A stretch of 64,000 nucleotides of DNA from Acheta domesticus (lineage: Eukaryota; Arthropoda; Insecta; Orthoptera; Gryllidae), in NCBI GenBank assembly GCA_031308135.1, contig JAHLJT010000631.1, forward strand, positions 146,176,734 to 146,240,733. Reading direction: 5' to 3'. A program made the position numbers and the translations under genes. Below the pieces are notes generated by a model. It searched no databases, was not told the DNA's origin, and worked only from the letters and a program-made list of their open reading frames with translations. This document shows, one piece after another, positions 1 to 11,164 of this stretch; position 1 is the stretch's first letter; each line of letters starts with the position of its first letter.

Positions 1-175
1 GTTATGTAATGCTGCGCGAAAAAACAGCGGATTGTTGGCAGAAAAAAATTCATTGCCGGGCCCTGTTAACAAAAATGTGGATAAATCCAGTTACTAAAAA
101 AATCCCTTAATAGGTAGTGCAGCCAGAATCCCTGTTTAGTATTCAGGTTTACACGTGATTTTTAAATACGTTTAG
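1..175 (+). mobile_element. HINE-like repeat (subfamily A), 5' fragment cut by window start
   Basis: Starts inside the conserved 5' block (gttatgtaatgctgcgcg), then the GCCGGGCCCTG and TAGCCAGAATCCCTGTTT blocks that recur in at least ten other places in this window. It loses similarity near position 150-175, before the GTCY array. Confidence 0.7.
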
Positions 176-339
176 TGGTTTCCTCAGTACTTGTTAGGAT
201 CATGAAAATGTCCGTTGGGGCACTCTGATACATAGGGCTGATGCACTACACGTATCAATGTGCCCCGCGAGTGTATCGCAGTGACTCAATATACAAGTTT
301 GTACGAAATCTCTAAACTAGTTTTCCTTTTATCCATAAA

Positions 340-1075
340 ATGGTGCGAACATTTAAGAAGACTGATAGAGGAAGTATCGATGAGGAGAAGGTGTCAGCAA
401 TATTCGAAGTTTTATCAAAGAGGTTGTCAATACGGAAAGCAGCCGACAAATACAGGATCAATGCTGAAACTTTGAAACATCACATTGAAAAGGTTCGAAA
501 TACTTTTGAAGGAAACGAAGAGTCATCTCATAATATATATGGATCCAAGTACACTGTTGCGCAAGTTTTTTCAATAGAACAGGAGAAAGCGTTTACTGAT
601 TATTGAACTATAGTAAAATGCAATATGGGCTGTCATTGCAGCAAGTCTTGGTTTTGGCTTTCGAATATGCAGAATACGTGGGATGTAGATACCCGGCATC
701 CTGGAAAAAAATAGATGCCTTGGGAAAGATTGGGCTGCAGGTTTTAGGGAAAGGAATCCACCTCTAACCCTCAGAAAACCAGGAAATACCTGTGCAGCCA
801 AATGTTTTGCACTTAATAAAACTGCAATCACTGAATTTTTGGACAAATATGAATGTACTACCAATTTACGCCTGATCGTATAATAAATCTATATGAAACC
901 GGAATTAACAGTCTTACCTACAATCAAAGTTTCGGCAGGAAAAAAGCAGAGACAAGTAAGACAAATAGTATCAGGTGAACGAGGAGAATTAGTATCGTTC
1001 TGTGGTATCGTTCTGTGACCACCGGCGCAGCTATTCCTCCTGTGTATGTATTCCGACGTGTCCATTTCAAATAAC
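340..1075 (+). pseudogene. Pogo/jerky-like (CENP-B-type) transposase remnant
   Basis: The first 88 codons from 340 read MVRTFKKTDRG, a helix-turn-helix with SIRKAADKYRI, then FSIEQEKAFTDY, the usual start of pogo/Tigger/jerky transposases (psq-type HTH then CENP-B-like HTH). After a stop and frame change the family continues: YGLSLQQVLVLAFEYAE, then in a third frame GKDWAAGFRERNPPLTLRKP, then a catalytic-core-like stretch with IYMKPEL and SGERGELVSF. At least two frame changes and several stops make it dead. Sequence 1441-1465 read on the minus strand begins CAGGGGGAAGTGGGGCA and could be the right terminal repeat; I could not find a clean left partner. The family moves DNA by a DDE/D transposase with TA targets; here only the remnant is left. 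Confidence 0.7.
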
Positions 1076-1479
1076 AATTTTGAAATGTTTCTTTTTTTTA
1101 AACATTTTGAAAAAATCTTAGAATGTCACAGAATATATGGCAGATCATATATCACTATAAAAAGTTTCTTTTTCGTTAAATGTTTGTAAGAGATTCGCCT
1201 TCTCAAAGTTTGTATTCTTTGTATCAATGGGCCCCATCTAATGTGTCAAAGTGCCCCGTAGGTGTGGCAGAATGATACAAAACTGTTTTTTGCTAAAACA
1301 AATATATTCTGATTATCTTCTAGTTTTAATGGTTCGTTGGGGTGCTATAGTAATACTGATTAGTTATGCCATTAATTCAACAGCAAAAATTAATATTTAA
1401 TTCATTTCTGATACATATAATAAACGATTTAATTTTTCAGTATAAATCTGCCCCACTTCCCCCTGTTGGCGCCACACAA

Positions 1480-2050
1480 AAAATTTACTGAAGATTAGAA
1501 TCTGCACTTAGGTTATGTTCCATACAAAAGTGTTCTCTCAGTACTTTATGGTTTTCGTAAATACAAAAGAATAGACTTTCTTTGTAAATATTTCATCACA
1601 TCTGTTTTGAAAAGTCTACGTATCAACTTGTAACGCAATACAGTGCCAAAGGAATATCTCAAATATTATTAAATTGGCACTTATAACGAAAATAAACTAC
1701 TGGTGCTTCCAACGCACATACTTTCTCGCTCTGCTTCTATACGGTCCTTATTGCTATTCCACTACTTCATAAACCAGCAAAAGTGTATTACACCAGCAAA
1801 CGTTTTCTGTACCGAGACCCGACATCCGAAACTCAAAGTCAACGAACCGGCACTTATACCACTACGCAACACCAACACCGCCTGTGTCCAACAGAGCCAT
1901 GAAAGAATTGAACCGACCTATAAAATGGTACATGCATGATTAAGAAACAATTGAAATAATGGTATATACGCTTTACAAATACAAGAAGAGAAGTAAAAAA
2001 TTATTAAAAGTTAAAAATTTGAACAAATATATACAGACATTTCCAGTACA
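1480..2050. other. AT-rich stretch, nothing recognised
   Basis: No repeat shared with the rest of the window, no convincing reading frame and no splice-flanked exon. A 78-codon frame at 1703-1939 has no recognisable motif. Confidence 0.3.
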
Positions 2051-2054
2051 TTTA

Positions 2055-2190
2055 TCGCAATTACTTATATTTGTATTTTAGTCAAAACGTAATTGTATCG
2101 ATTTTATCATTAGGAGCCGGTAATTTTCAACATGCGAAAAACATGTCTTTCAAACAAGACCAAGAAAAGCGGTGAACCGCTATACAAAGT
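2055..2190. repeat. Direct repeat, left copy (partner 2630-2752)
   Basis: Shares about 110-120 bp with 2630-2752, including acttatattt, ttagtcaaaacgtaattgta, taggagccggtaat and caacatgcgaaaaac. The copies lie about 570 bp apart and flank a SINE and a dispersed repeat, so this is either a duplication or one repeat unit split by insertions. Confidence 0.65.
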
Positions 2191-2525
2191 ATTCGTAAGG
2201 CTAGAAAGTAATAATAATTTCGGAACCGTTAGGGATTGTAAGTTTATCGCATGCGTTCTGGTTATAATGTATTACAATTTAACGTTAAAATACTCATATT
2301 TTACTTCAATTGGTTCATACAGATATATACAAGACAACGTTTGATTTGATATGTCATAAGCTTCAGAAATCGAATAACAGAGTTAAAAAATTGTTTAAAA
2401 GATGCAGTTAGGGGAAACACAGACAGGTCCTGTCTATTTATCTGCATTGATTCTATTCGTGAGTAGGAGTACTTCAAATGATTTTCAATAAAGTATCTAC
2501 ACTCTTGAATATTTTTTCCCACAAC
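2190..2525 (-). repeat. Dispersed repeat C (partner 23490-23830)
   Basis: Read on the minus strand it matches 23490-23830 on the + strand: conserved blocks include TATTGAAAATC, TTTGAAGTACT, CTACTCAC.AATAGAA and GGTTCCGAAATTAT. The minus strand has an open 73-codon frame here, while the partner has stops, so coding is doubtful. At both loci it runs into the 5' end of a subfamily-B HINE-like repeat (ACTTTCT..CCTTACGAA), suggesting it is part of a longer composite family. Confidence 0.6.
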
Positions 2526-2529
2526 CTCA

Positions 2530-2625
2530 CATTCATCCCCCTCGGGGGATCGAACTCGGCACCTTCCTTATTGAAGATCTCAACCCGAAGGTGCTTTAAC
2601 CAGCCGGGCCACGGGACCCACATGC
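2530..2625 (-). repeat. tRNA-derived SINE head
   Basis: On the minus strand there is an internal pol III promoter: box A TGGCCCGGCTGG (2600-2611) and box B GTTCGATCCCC (2545-2555), spaced as in a tRNA. The acceptor and anticodon arms do not fold as a normal tRNA, so I call a SINE rather than a tRNA gene. It lies inside the direct-repeat pair described beside it. Confidence 0.55.
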
Positions 2626-2629
2626 GGAC

Positions 2630-2752
2630 CAACTACTTATATTTTAGTCAAAACGTAATTGTATCAGTTCTATTATTAGGAAGCCGGTAATTGTCAACAT
2701 GCGAAAAACGTGTTTCAAACATGACCAAGAAAGGCAGCGGTGAACGGCTTAC
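2630..2752. repeat. Direct repeat, right copy (partner 2055-2190)
   Basis: Same blocks and order as the left copy with small indels, for example taggaagccggtaattg for taggagccggtaatttt. Confidence 0.65.
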
Positions 2753-2796
2753 TCCAAATAATTTATCCGCTGATCGGCATTTGAAAAATAACTACT

Positions 2797-3594
2797 GCGA
2801 GAAAGTATGTGCCATTCTATAGCACCACTAGTTTATTTATATATTTACCATCCCTTATTACACACGTGCAGAAATTTTAAAGAAAAAAATTGGAGCGGTA
2901 CTTGAGAAATTTTTTTTTCTAAATTTGAATCGCAATTTACGCAAAAACTACTCATTTTTCCAAAAAAGGGTTCATGATCTTATTTGAAGTGCTAATTTTG
3001 TACAACCGACTTTGTCTGAGGCGAAAATCTCTATCTTCAATTTTGCAGTTATTAAACAGTTGTTTGCAATTTTCGACAAATTGGGCATATCAACGAAAAT
3101 GATACCTACGTCATTCCCTTCAACGTTCTTTGCACTATTCAACAACAAAATATAATCAAACAATTTGGAGTCATTTTCTTTTAACTTAGAAAATCTCAAA
3201 ATGGGCGTTATGTAAAGTACCCTCAAATACTAAAATATCGGTTTCAAATTCAAGAGGCCTTGAGACGAGTCAAAACGATCGGAGAATATCAATTTTGAAG
3301 AAAATCGACCAAACGGTTTAGGCGCTAGCGTTGACCACAGACGGACAGACGGACAGACGGACGTTTTGCCGTCAATCGATTTTGCAGTATGAAGAAGCAA
3401 CAAATCATGGATTTTGACTACACCACGAGATAGAGGATTTTTTTTTCTAAATTTAGCAACAGGTTTTATCCACTTTTTTGTCACCAGACCCCTGCTATAA
3501 GAGTTTTTCTGGCGAAAATTCCCCGTTTTCCGGCGCACGATTACATAACTTTCTCTTCTTACGAAGTATTCGTAATGCGAGAAAGTAAAAAGTA
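2797..3594 (-). mobile_element. HINE-like repeat, subfamily B, inverted orientation
   Basis: The 5' end lies at the right (minus strand TACTTTCTCGCATTACGAATA), followed by the conserved GTGCGCCGGAAAACGG block. A GTCY array lies at 3338-3362 and TTTAGGCGCTAGCG (conserved next to the array in other copies) at 3318-3331. At the left is the CTAG terminal block with GTGC..GCAC hairpin (2808-2831). It matches the copy at 10247-10992 over most of its length. Confidence 0.6.
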
Positions 3595-3599
3595 AGATA

Positions 3600-4176
3600 A
3601 TTTCTGTGAAGGCAAATAATTTTTGTAGTAATTGTATGGTTTCTCGTGCTAAAAGGAAACAATGTAAAATTTATTATAAGATAAATGTAGCTCTATTGAT
3701 ACTTGAAGCACTTGATTTCTATGACCTCTTTTACTGTGCCATGAAAGTACTCCTATCTTCGAACTTCGTTTCATTGTGTTTTACTTCATATCGGCATGTT
3801 TCTTTCATTTAGTTCCACGTTCATTCTTTTTCATTCTCATTTGTTCAAAAAGGTACCCTCGATTTTTCTAACCGAGGGTATAATCAAATAAACACGAGTA
3901 AAACAACATCTGCATTTCATCAGTATATTTTCTTATAGTATTTGAAACATCACAATACAATACATTCAATATTTGGAATTCCAAATGTTATACATCATTC
4001 CATTTTTTGCCACTTTGTAACATATTCAAGGAATCATGTTTAGTTTACAATGTCATATCATGTCGTGTCTTATACAACCGGTATCTCCAATGAAACGCTG
4101 CTTGAGGCTGTAGCAGAATCACATATTACGTCGATAGCCACCAAGGGCTGTACTAGCTCATCGAAAACAGACAACA
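3600..4176. other. AT-rich unique sequence, nothing recognised
   Basis: No repeat, exon or RNA gene could be supported. A short reading frame at 3606-3812 has no motif. Confidence 0.3.
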
Positions 4177-4184
4177 CCCTACAG

Positions 4185-5468
4185 CAGACCTGCACAAGGC
4201 CTGCCCCCGCGGGCATTTTGCACTTGCGAGCCGATCGCCTGCCCGTGGCAGCGCCGAAAGTGCAATTAGAGGGGAGTAGGAAGCTTTGCGGGGAGGGGAG
4301 AAGTCTGACGTAGCACGACGCGGCGCATAGATTGAATGCCTGGGCGTCTAATAATAATCCATGCTTCAAAATTAAATGCCCATTTGTTTAAATGGATTAT
4401 GTCTAGTATTTCAAGTTACCAGGGTCCTAATTCACTGTTTACGTTCTGTGCACTACTGTATATCTACCTTTTTATCCACCACTGTATGTATTTTCATTTT
4501 CTAATATTTTTAAAGAAAATAACATGTTCATTGTGACTCTTAAGCAAGCTTTTAAAGCAATAGCTTTAAAATATATGCTTATATATAAGAAAAAAAATAT
4601 CATTTAATTCTAACACAAAATTGCAATTTAATAATTGATTGTTCACCAGGAATGTTATAATCTCCAAATCATAGAAAAATGAACAAAATCATGAGAGCAA
4701 TCTCTCACATCAAGATTGACATAAAATAAAATATGTGGCAAATCCAAGAAGGGTAATATTTAATAGCACATTTGTGACCATTTTTCCCCATTACGAAACT
4801 GAATACAAGAGGTCAACGAGCAAACTTTTGTGACGATATGTTACGGAGAATCATATGATAATCATGGGTATTGTTAAATAGAATGCAAAGGGCTTTATAT
4901 TTTTATTAGATCTCGTACACAACTCTACTCTCTTGTCAGAAATTAGAACAGAAAATAATCATGGTTTTCTTAAGAACAATATGTTTTTGCTTTGAGAGAA
5001 CCGTCTTATTCAATTAAACATAGTTAATAAAAAATAGTTTATTGCTGTAATCATCAAACAAAAACAATTCAGTATCAAAATTTTGTGTTTAGCACAACAC
5101 TAAATTTGTGATTTCATCGTAGCAAAGCGAATTACATTATAAGCCCTACAAGCAATTATAATACTTGGTGTCGAAATCTAATATGTATAATTCGTTGTAG
5201 TTTCATATTTCTCCCTGTCATATACCGAGATCAAACATTTGCAATGTAATACAAAAGACAATATTACTTGAACTGTATATGACCGTCATGTTCGTGCCGA
5301 TTGCTCTTTAAAATTACGCGCTATCTTTCGAATTGCGCATTCTGATTGGTGGTTCCCACTCCTAGATTGGGTCTCATCCCCACCCTTCATCGATTTTCTC
5401 ATTTGCACCCGAGTTGCCCGCACGCAGCTCCTGAGGTCAGTGAAAGCGCAAAATGCTGTGCAGGTCTG
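4185..5468. mobile_element. hAT-like non-autonomous element with 8-bp target duplication
   Basis: Left end CAGACCTGCACA, right end TGTGCAGGTCTG: a 12-bp terminal inverted repeat. Subterminal GCATTTTGCAC / GCGCAAAATGC are also inverted. Flanks are CCCTACAG (4177-4184) and CACTACAT (5469-5476), identical at 6 of 8 positions, fitting the 8-bp duplication made by hAT transposases. The ends are GC-rich and the 1.1 kb interior is AT-rich with no transposase-like frame, so it would need a transposase from elsewhere. Confidence 0.5.
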
Positions 5469-5734
5469 CACTACATAGTATGTATATATTGGTTGGTTGG
5501 AGAGTTCAAGATTGTTTTGACCTTTCTTGCGTTATTTACAATAGTCTGAGGATTTTCCTCTCTTGTCTCACTTACGCGCCTATTTTTTGTATTATTTACA
5601 CTATCATTACTTCAACAACCTACATCTAATTAAAATTACTTCATAGGCGACTCTGTCGCGTCCTTACTGCTTTTAACTTAGCGAAATTTTCTTATCCTGA
5701 AATTGCCTAATTCTAACTTCTTCCCTCGTCTCCC

Positions 5735-6542
5735 CCCCCAAAAAAATCTCGCATCACACGCCCCATTTAACCATTGGCCTTTTTTTTAATCTTCGCCTGT
5801 CCGACAGAAGGCTTTTGCTTGACCTTTCTTTCCTCCCCTGAACTAGACAGACGACGCGCTGCGGCGATAAGCCTAAACCTGTCAACAGCGCAGCTGCACC
5901 TGGAATGGGTGCAATTGCCTATGAAGTACGTGCTGATCGGAGACGAGCGTGAAACATCTTAATTATGTTGACTTGCAGGACTCCTTTTGTTCGGTATACT
6001 GGGTGAAAGATTTCGGTTCGATGTCAGTTGTGTATTCGATCACACAGTATTTGCATTTCTGAAAGGTTTTTACGTTTCCGTAAAACGAATTTCAAAATTT
6101 TGCATTTAAAATATGATCCTTCTTGAAAAACATTTTTTAAGCAGTTTTAGGCAAAAAGATATTAAAATAGGCATCAAACGCCTTTTAAGGGCATTTGAGG
6201 CACTATTAGACGCTTTCACTAGGTCTATTCTCTCGTGATTAGTAAACATCTGCAATTATTTTTCACAACATTCTATCTATCCATTTATTCCATCCTAAAG
6301 GAACTAAATAGGATTTCTCCTAAAATCCAAGGTCTCGTTATGACTCATGATTTTAAGCATGAAACTGTTTAATTTCCAAGTAAATAACGTTTCAAAGCAA
6401 AATATAATTGAAAGAGGATGTATTAATAAGGGATATTCAAAATAACGCTGAACATTATCCCGCGCGTTTTATAATGCTGAAATGATGTTCACCAATTTAT
6501 TAATATACGTCATTAGCTCAGGATAATAAAATTATATTTCGC

Positions 6543-6560
<18 letters not shown>
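5735..6560 (+). repeat. TTTAGGCA-rich dispersed repeat, copy 1
   Basis: Shares long colinear blocks with the minus-strand copy at 35390-36670 and the + copy at 59570-60600: the GTCCGACAGAAGGCTTTTGC block, GACGAGCGTGAAACATCTTAA, the ATTCGATCACACAGTATTTGC block, and a zone with repeated TTTTAGGCA/ATAGGCA. A 62-codon frame (5774-5962) is shared with copy 2 but not kept in copy 3, so I do not call a gene. Its class is unknown. Confidence 0.65.

Positions 6561-6577
<17 letters not shown>
6543..6577. repeat. (TTA)n microsatellite
   Basis: About eleven uninterrupted trinucleotide units at the end of the TTTAGGCA-rich repeat. Confidence 0.9.
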
Positions 6578-6579
<2 letters not shown>

Positions 6580-6601
6580 TTCTTCTCAAAATTCAGAAAC
6601 A

Positions 6602-6668
6602 AATAATATTTATATATATAAATATATATATATATATAAATATTATTTGTTTTATATATATATATATA

Positions 6669-6708
<40 letters not shown>

Positions 6709-6716
6709 TATATACA
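6602..6716. repeat. (TA)n array with palindromic aaatattattt flanks
   Basis: Alternating TA with several ATAAATTATA interruptions. The 6600-6650 part is itself a near-perfect palindrome. Confidence 0.9.
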
Positions 6717-6719
6717 CAT

Positions 6720-8315
6720 TTGAAGATCCGCGAAATAAAATTAAATATAATTTTTTTTAAATTTGTCCCAAGATTGGGAGGGCATTTGCCCTCCTTGCCC
6801 CCCCCCCCTAAATCCCGCTTCTGCTGAAAACACACACAAAACAGAAACAAAAACAAACAACAAAATAGATACACTAGAAGTTACCTTAAAATTTGATCTT
6901 TGAAAAATGAAATTACTCTCTTATTTTACTGCGTATGCGTTTTTAAAGTGATTGTAATGATTAGAATGGCCATTCTCTACCCGTTAAAACTGATCACAAT
7001 CTTGGCCTTTAACATAAGTATTAACTTCTCAAAAACAAAATAATTAAAAGTGCGTCGACTTTCCTGTTTCATGCCTTCTGCTTGATCCCATGGCACCGAA
7101 TTTGCCGCTCCCCGTCTTCAAACTGCCTCCCTCAGTGGGCCGCTCGCTCCGTCTCACATAAACAGGGACGTCCCCGCGCTATATCGTTTTGTCACGGTTT
7201 TTCGAAATCGCACGAAATTATCACTGATATCGCGCACTCCTACACGACAAGTTTTAGTCCTGCTCCTTTCGTGGCAAATTAAAATAAATTAATTCTTCAC
7301 AAAACTTTAAAATTAAACTTTTAAAATTCACAAAATATTGTAGCCGAGAACACAGTTCCTGCATGCTATACAACTTCGAGAGAGAAACTGTTCACCATGT
7401 AATTCACCCTACTTGGATTAACAAAACTTTAAAATTCAAAATTCTGTAGCCGCGAACACAGTTCCTGCGTGCCGTACCATCTTAAGACTCATTCGAATGC
7501 CCATTATTGACCCAGATATTTTATAATCTCGTACCAAACAAAATACACTCGCCGCCATTCTTGACTTCCTTACATGCTTGGAAAATAATCACATTTTACT
7601 TATTTTACAGTTTCCTGTTGCGTGACAATGTTCTAAATTCTTCATAAATTCTCAGTGTCTCAATGCTATTCTTTAATTTGTTCTACGTCTTATTACGCCG
7701 AAAAATATTTATTTCAACATCACATTTTCCTATTTGATCATGTACGCTATCAAATATTTTTGTTTTGATTCTTAATTGTGAACTCGAAAAAATTAATTTA
7801 TATTTTTCCCCAATGTCCTAACATTGCAGTACTATATTCATAAATTCGCCGAAATTCTTCTCTACAGCCTCGTAATTTCTAATATGATACAGCTCATCAA
7901 TTTCAGCCGAAATCCTTAAAAAATGTCAATTTGATCTTCTGATGGCGTCTGAACTTGTAACACTAGATTGTTAATTGGAAGTTCATCGTAGAAAATGCAT
8001 TTTACGAAAATCACCTTAGCAACGTAACCCCTGGTCCGATTTTGACAAAACAAACTTCAAAATTCTTCTTTAATCGTGCGCTATCTTATTTTGATGTACA
8101 AATACATTTTCTCCGGGCGTTTATGTAGATAAAAAGTACTGTTTATGCGCGACACTGCCGTCACTTGTTTACTCTATACTCAGTTCTACATACGTAGTCC
8201 CCGTTTTGGTATACTCCGTCCCACTTCATTAGGTCTTCCTTTATTAACAAATGCACGCATAAGAACTAGTAGTGCAGACTTTGCCGAATTATTTTTGTAT
8301 TTCCTTTAGACATAC
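6720..8315. other. AT-rich sequence, mostly unrecognised; one short direct-repeat pair
   Basis: 7300-7372 and 7424-7486 are direct repeats of about 55-60 bp sharing aaactttaaaatt, tgtagccg and gaacacagttcctgc. The rest shows no reading frame, promoter or dispersed repeat that I can support. Confidence 0.4.
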
Positions 8316-8319
8316 TAAA

Positions 8320-8958
8320 GCGTGCAATTAGTACTATGCGTTCGAAAAATTTGAAGAAAGAATTTGGAAGCATTTATGACAAAATGGACTTTGAACGTTT
8401 CCGAAAATGCGGAATTTTGAATTAGCTTGCATAGAAAACGGTTGAGTTTTCAAAAAACTTTATATGACATTATTTAAAGCACATGTGCTTGTAAATATAA
8501 TGATGTGGTTTGAATCGCTGTAAATGTTATCAACGTGAGAGACCAGTCATTTTTGAAAAAGCAAAATAATAAAGCAGACTGATGTTTATGTCGTTTCGTA
8601 GTGTATATTTAGCCATATTCCTACTAAAAGTTTAAATAAAAAATTGTTTAGGCGCTAGTAGTGTTCGCAGACAGGCGGACAGACGGACAGACGGACGGAC
8701 GGACGGACGGACGTTTTGCTTTCAATTGGTTTTTCGGTACCAAGAACCCACAATTCAGGGATTCAGGCTACATCACATGTTAGGGAATTTTTTTCTTAAT
8801 TTAACAACTGCTGATTTATCTACTTTTTTGTTATCAGGGTCCGGCATGGAATTTTTTTCTGCCGAAAATCCGCCTTTTTTTCGCGCAGAATTATACAACT
8901 TTCTCTATACTTTTTATATTACTCCGTATGTTCGTGCGTACAGGAGAAAGTAAAAGTT
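8320..8958 (-). mobile_element. HINE-like repeat, subfamily A, inverted, internally deleted
   Basis: On the minus strand: 5' ACTTTCTCCTGTACG, the TGCGCGAAAAAAAGGCGG block, a GTCY array (8669-8713), CACTACTAGCGCC, then internal 300-bp modules. No CTAG end was found at the left, so the 3' part is truncated. Confidence 0.7.
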
Positions 8959-8959
8959 G

Positions 8960-9470
8960 TGGTATTGTAGTGCATATAAGTGTAAGAGTATTTATAAAGC
9001 TAGGATGAGATAGATCACTTGCTGTCCGTTTGTTAAGGCACTGTTTCGGCATTCGCCTAACATTGATCAAATAGATCACGCAAAACTACCGATCAAAGTA
9101 GCTGGCTGATAGAATTCTCCTCTAGACCGTGGCCGAATTCGATCTAGCTAGTAGTGCCAAAAATTCACCACAGTGGAACTCGTTCCCTAGCATAGATTTG
9201 AATGATTGATTGTTGATTCCGCGAGCGTCAACTGCTACGTTCATTAGTCTCGTTAGAGAAGAGCATGAATTTCTGCTTGGAAGGTGGCGGTGATGTTCCC
9301 CCGCTGGATGGTGATATCCGGCGCCGACTTATTGTCGGCTTGTGGGTTTTTTCCAATCAGGTATCTCACACCAGAGGGGCACCGCTCCAGCTAGGACAAG
9401 CTCTAAGCTCCGGTACGGTTACTGGGCAATGTAGAGCCAATGTCAATGCTGGCTCTGAGTCATCCTAGCC
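8960..9470. other. Unique sequence upstream of host first exon
   Basis: Less AT-rich than the window average and without shared repeats. It probably contains 5' UTR and promoter of the host gene, but no start site can be fixed by eye. Confidence 0.35.
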
Positions 9471-9479
9471 GGTGCAAAC

Positions 9480-10060
9480 CACAGTTCCCAGAGCAGGCGC
9501 TTCACATGACGCCCCGGACAGGCGCCGGTGGGCGGGGAAGGGCACGCAGCGCGACGCACGGAGCGTATCCGCGCGCGGGCGGGCGCGTGCTGTCTCGTCA
9601 CGGCCCCATTGGAACGCCCCCGCCGCCGCTATCGGCGCAGAGCAGGAGGCCGCGACGCGGCGCGTCACAAGCCATGCAGCAGCCTCAGAGGCGAGAGCAG
9701 GAGCCGGGCGCCGCCGCGGCGGCGACGGCAGCGTCGCGGGAGGGCCCCAAGACGCTCTCCCTGCCCCCCGACAGGGGCACGCGCACCTGGGGCAACACCA
9801 TCAGCTCGTGGCAGTTCGGCATCTACCGCGACCCGCCCGCCTCTCTGCTGTCCGGCCGCTCGTCCGCCGGCGCGTCCGCCGGCTCCGCGTGTGTCGCGCG
9901 CGGGGCGGGCGGCGGGGGCGCCAGACTGCGCTGCTGCGTCGCCGCCGCCATGGCCGGCGTTACCGCGCTGCTGGTGAGTGTACGCCCAGTGACACACGCA
10001 CAGCACACAACTGCCTGTCGCCGTTGCGGATATGGTAGGCGCGGTGGCGATTCTGCACAA
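9480..10060 (+). promoter_or_regulatory. GC-rich, CpG-dense island around first exon
   Basis: GC rises sharply here from an AT-rich background, with many CG dinucleotides and a gggcggg box near 9530. It covers the proposed 5' UTR and first exon, so it is a plausible promoter/CpG island. The immediately upstream stretch 9120-9480 is moderately GC-rich and unique-looking; a possible acceptor (ttttttccaatcag, near 9347-9360) means the true transcription start could lie further 5'. No TATA box or initiator can be fixed by eye. Confidence 0.45.
9674..9973 (+). CDS. Host gene, first recognised coding exon (N-terminus of predicted single-pass membrane protein)
   Basis: I do not recognise this protein. 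The frame is open from 9440, and I chose the in-frame ATG at 9674 (context caagccATG) because the upstream part reads like GC-rich 5' UTR. It gives 100 residues: an Ala/Gln/Arg-rich start, a less biased patch at about residues 28-56 (key residues TWGNTISSWQFGIYRD), a Gly/Ser/Ala-rich linker, then the first part of a hydrophobic helix (residues 87-100) preceded by two arginines. The exon ends exactly before GTGAGT at 9974, a strong splice donor, in phase 0. Codon use is very GC-rich against an AT-rich background, as expected of a CpG-island first exon. The helix is completed only when joined to the exon at 60705. The pairing is inference; the donor, phase and composition are seen directly. It could also be a first exon spliced to something outside the window. 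Confidence 0.62.
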
Positions 10061-10246
10061 CATGGACAGTGGATGCACCCAAATTACCCAAATTGTACGT
10101 CCTGAATTTATACGTTCGAGTTAATGAGATAAAACTGTTTTCCTACCTCAAGACTCACGACTTATATTTCGAAGTTAAAAAATACACGAGCTGAAATATG
10201 TGCTCGAAAATGAAGTTCAGAAGAAAGATTAACACAATTGCCATTC

Positions 10247-10992
10247 TTTTTACTTTCTTGCCTTACGAATATTTCGTAAGAAGAGGAAGTTACGTTTTCG
10301 TGCGCCGGAAAAAGCGAATTTTTGACAGAATATCTATTATAGCCGGGATGTTGTAAGGAAAAAGTTGATAAAACCTATTCCTAAATTCAGAAAAAAAATC
10401 TCTAAGTGTAGCCAGAATTCATAATTTAATGGCACTTGATATCGAAAAATCGATTGATTGCAAAACATGGTCAACGCTAATGCCTAAACCGTGGCCGATT
10501 TTCTTCAAAATTAATATTCCTTAATTGATTTGGCTGATGTCCAGGCTCCTGGAATTTTAAACCGATATTTTAACTTTGGAGGGATACTTTACATGAAGAA
10601 ACTTGGACAAAAAAGTTTCAAAAAAATGTCTCTCAATTTTTTTGTAATTTTTTTGTTGAAGGATTTAAGAGAATTATGCAGGAATCACTTTCGTTGATAA
10701 CCTCGATTTTTCGAAAATTGCAAAAAAACATTTGAAAAATTCAAAAATTGAAGGTAGAAATTTCTGCCTCAGACAAAGTCGATTGTACAAAATTAGCACT
10801 TAAATTAGGTCATGAACAAATTTAGGAAAAAACGAAAATTTGTTTTGCGCAAATTGTGCTTGAAATTTACGAAAACAAATTCTCAAAAACCGCTTCAAAT
10901 TTTTTGTTTAAGTTTTTTCCACATGTGCAATACGGTACGGCAAATAAATAAGTAAACTAGTGGTGCTTTAGAATGGCAGAGATTTTCTCGCA
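10247..10992 (+). mobile_element. HINE-like repeat, subfamily B
   Basis: 5' block TTTTACTTTCTTGCCTTACG with the palindrome TTACGAATATTTCGTAA (10262-10278), then GTGCGCCGGAAAAAG. The GTCY zone is lost. The internal block with AAGTCGATTGTACAAAATTA matches the inverted copy at 2797-3594. It ends in CTAGTGGTGC..GAATGGCAGAGA at 10957-10980, the same terminal motif as subfamily A in reverse. Confidence 0.6.
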
Positions 10993-11164
10993 GAACTTAA
11001 TTTTATAATCTCTTTATTCTGAACAGAGTTTTCAGTTATGATGATCTTCCCAGATATCTTCTTTGGGCGACCAAAGGACATTTTTCTCACATTCTCTGGA
11101 TTTTTCAGCTTTCTAATGCGAAAAATGAAACCACCATATACTTATTACTATTATTTCAGTGCAA

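Noticed and set aside
5774..5962. Shared reading frame in two TTTAGGCA-repeat copies (also 36251-35979)
   Set aside because: Similarity follows DNA identity, it is not kept in the third copy, and it has no recognisable domain.
9440..9673. Upstream in-frame ATG at 9440 extending the host protein by 78 residues
   Set aside because: The extension is low-complexity Arg/Pro/Gly encoded by CpG-dense DNA and reads like 5' UTR; 9674 has a better context. Not excluded.
9472..10078. Other long open frames on both strands over the GC-rich exon
   Set aside because: GC-rich DNA lacks stops in all frames; these have no splice-consistent ends and mirror the chosen frame.
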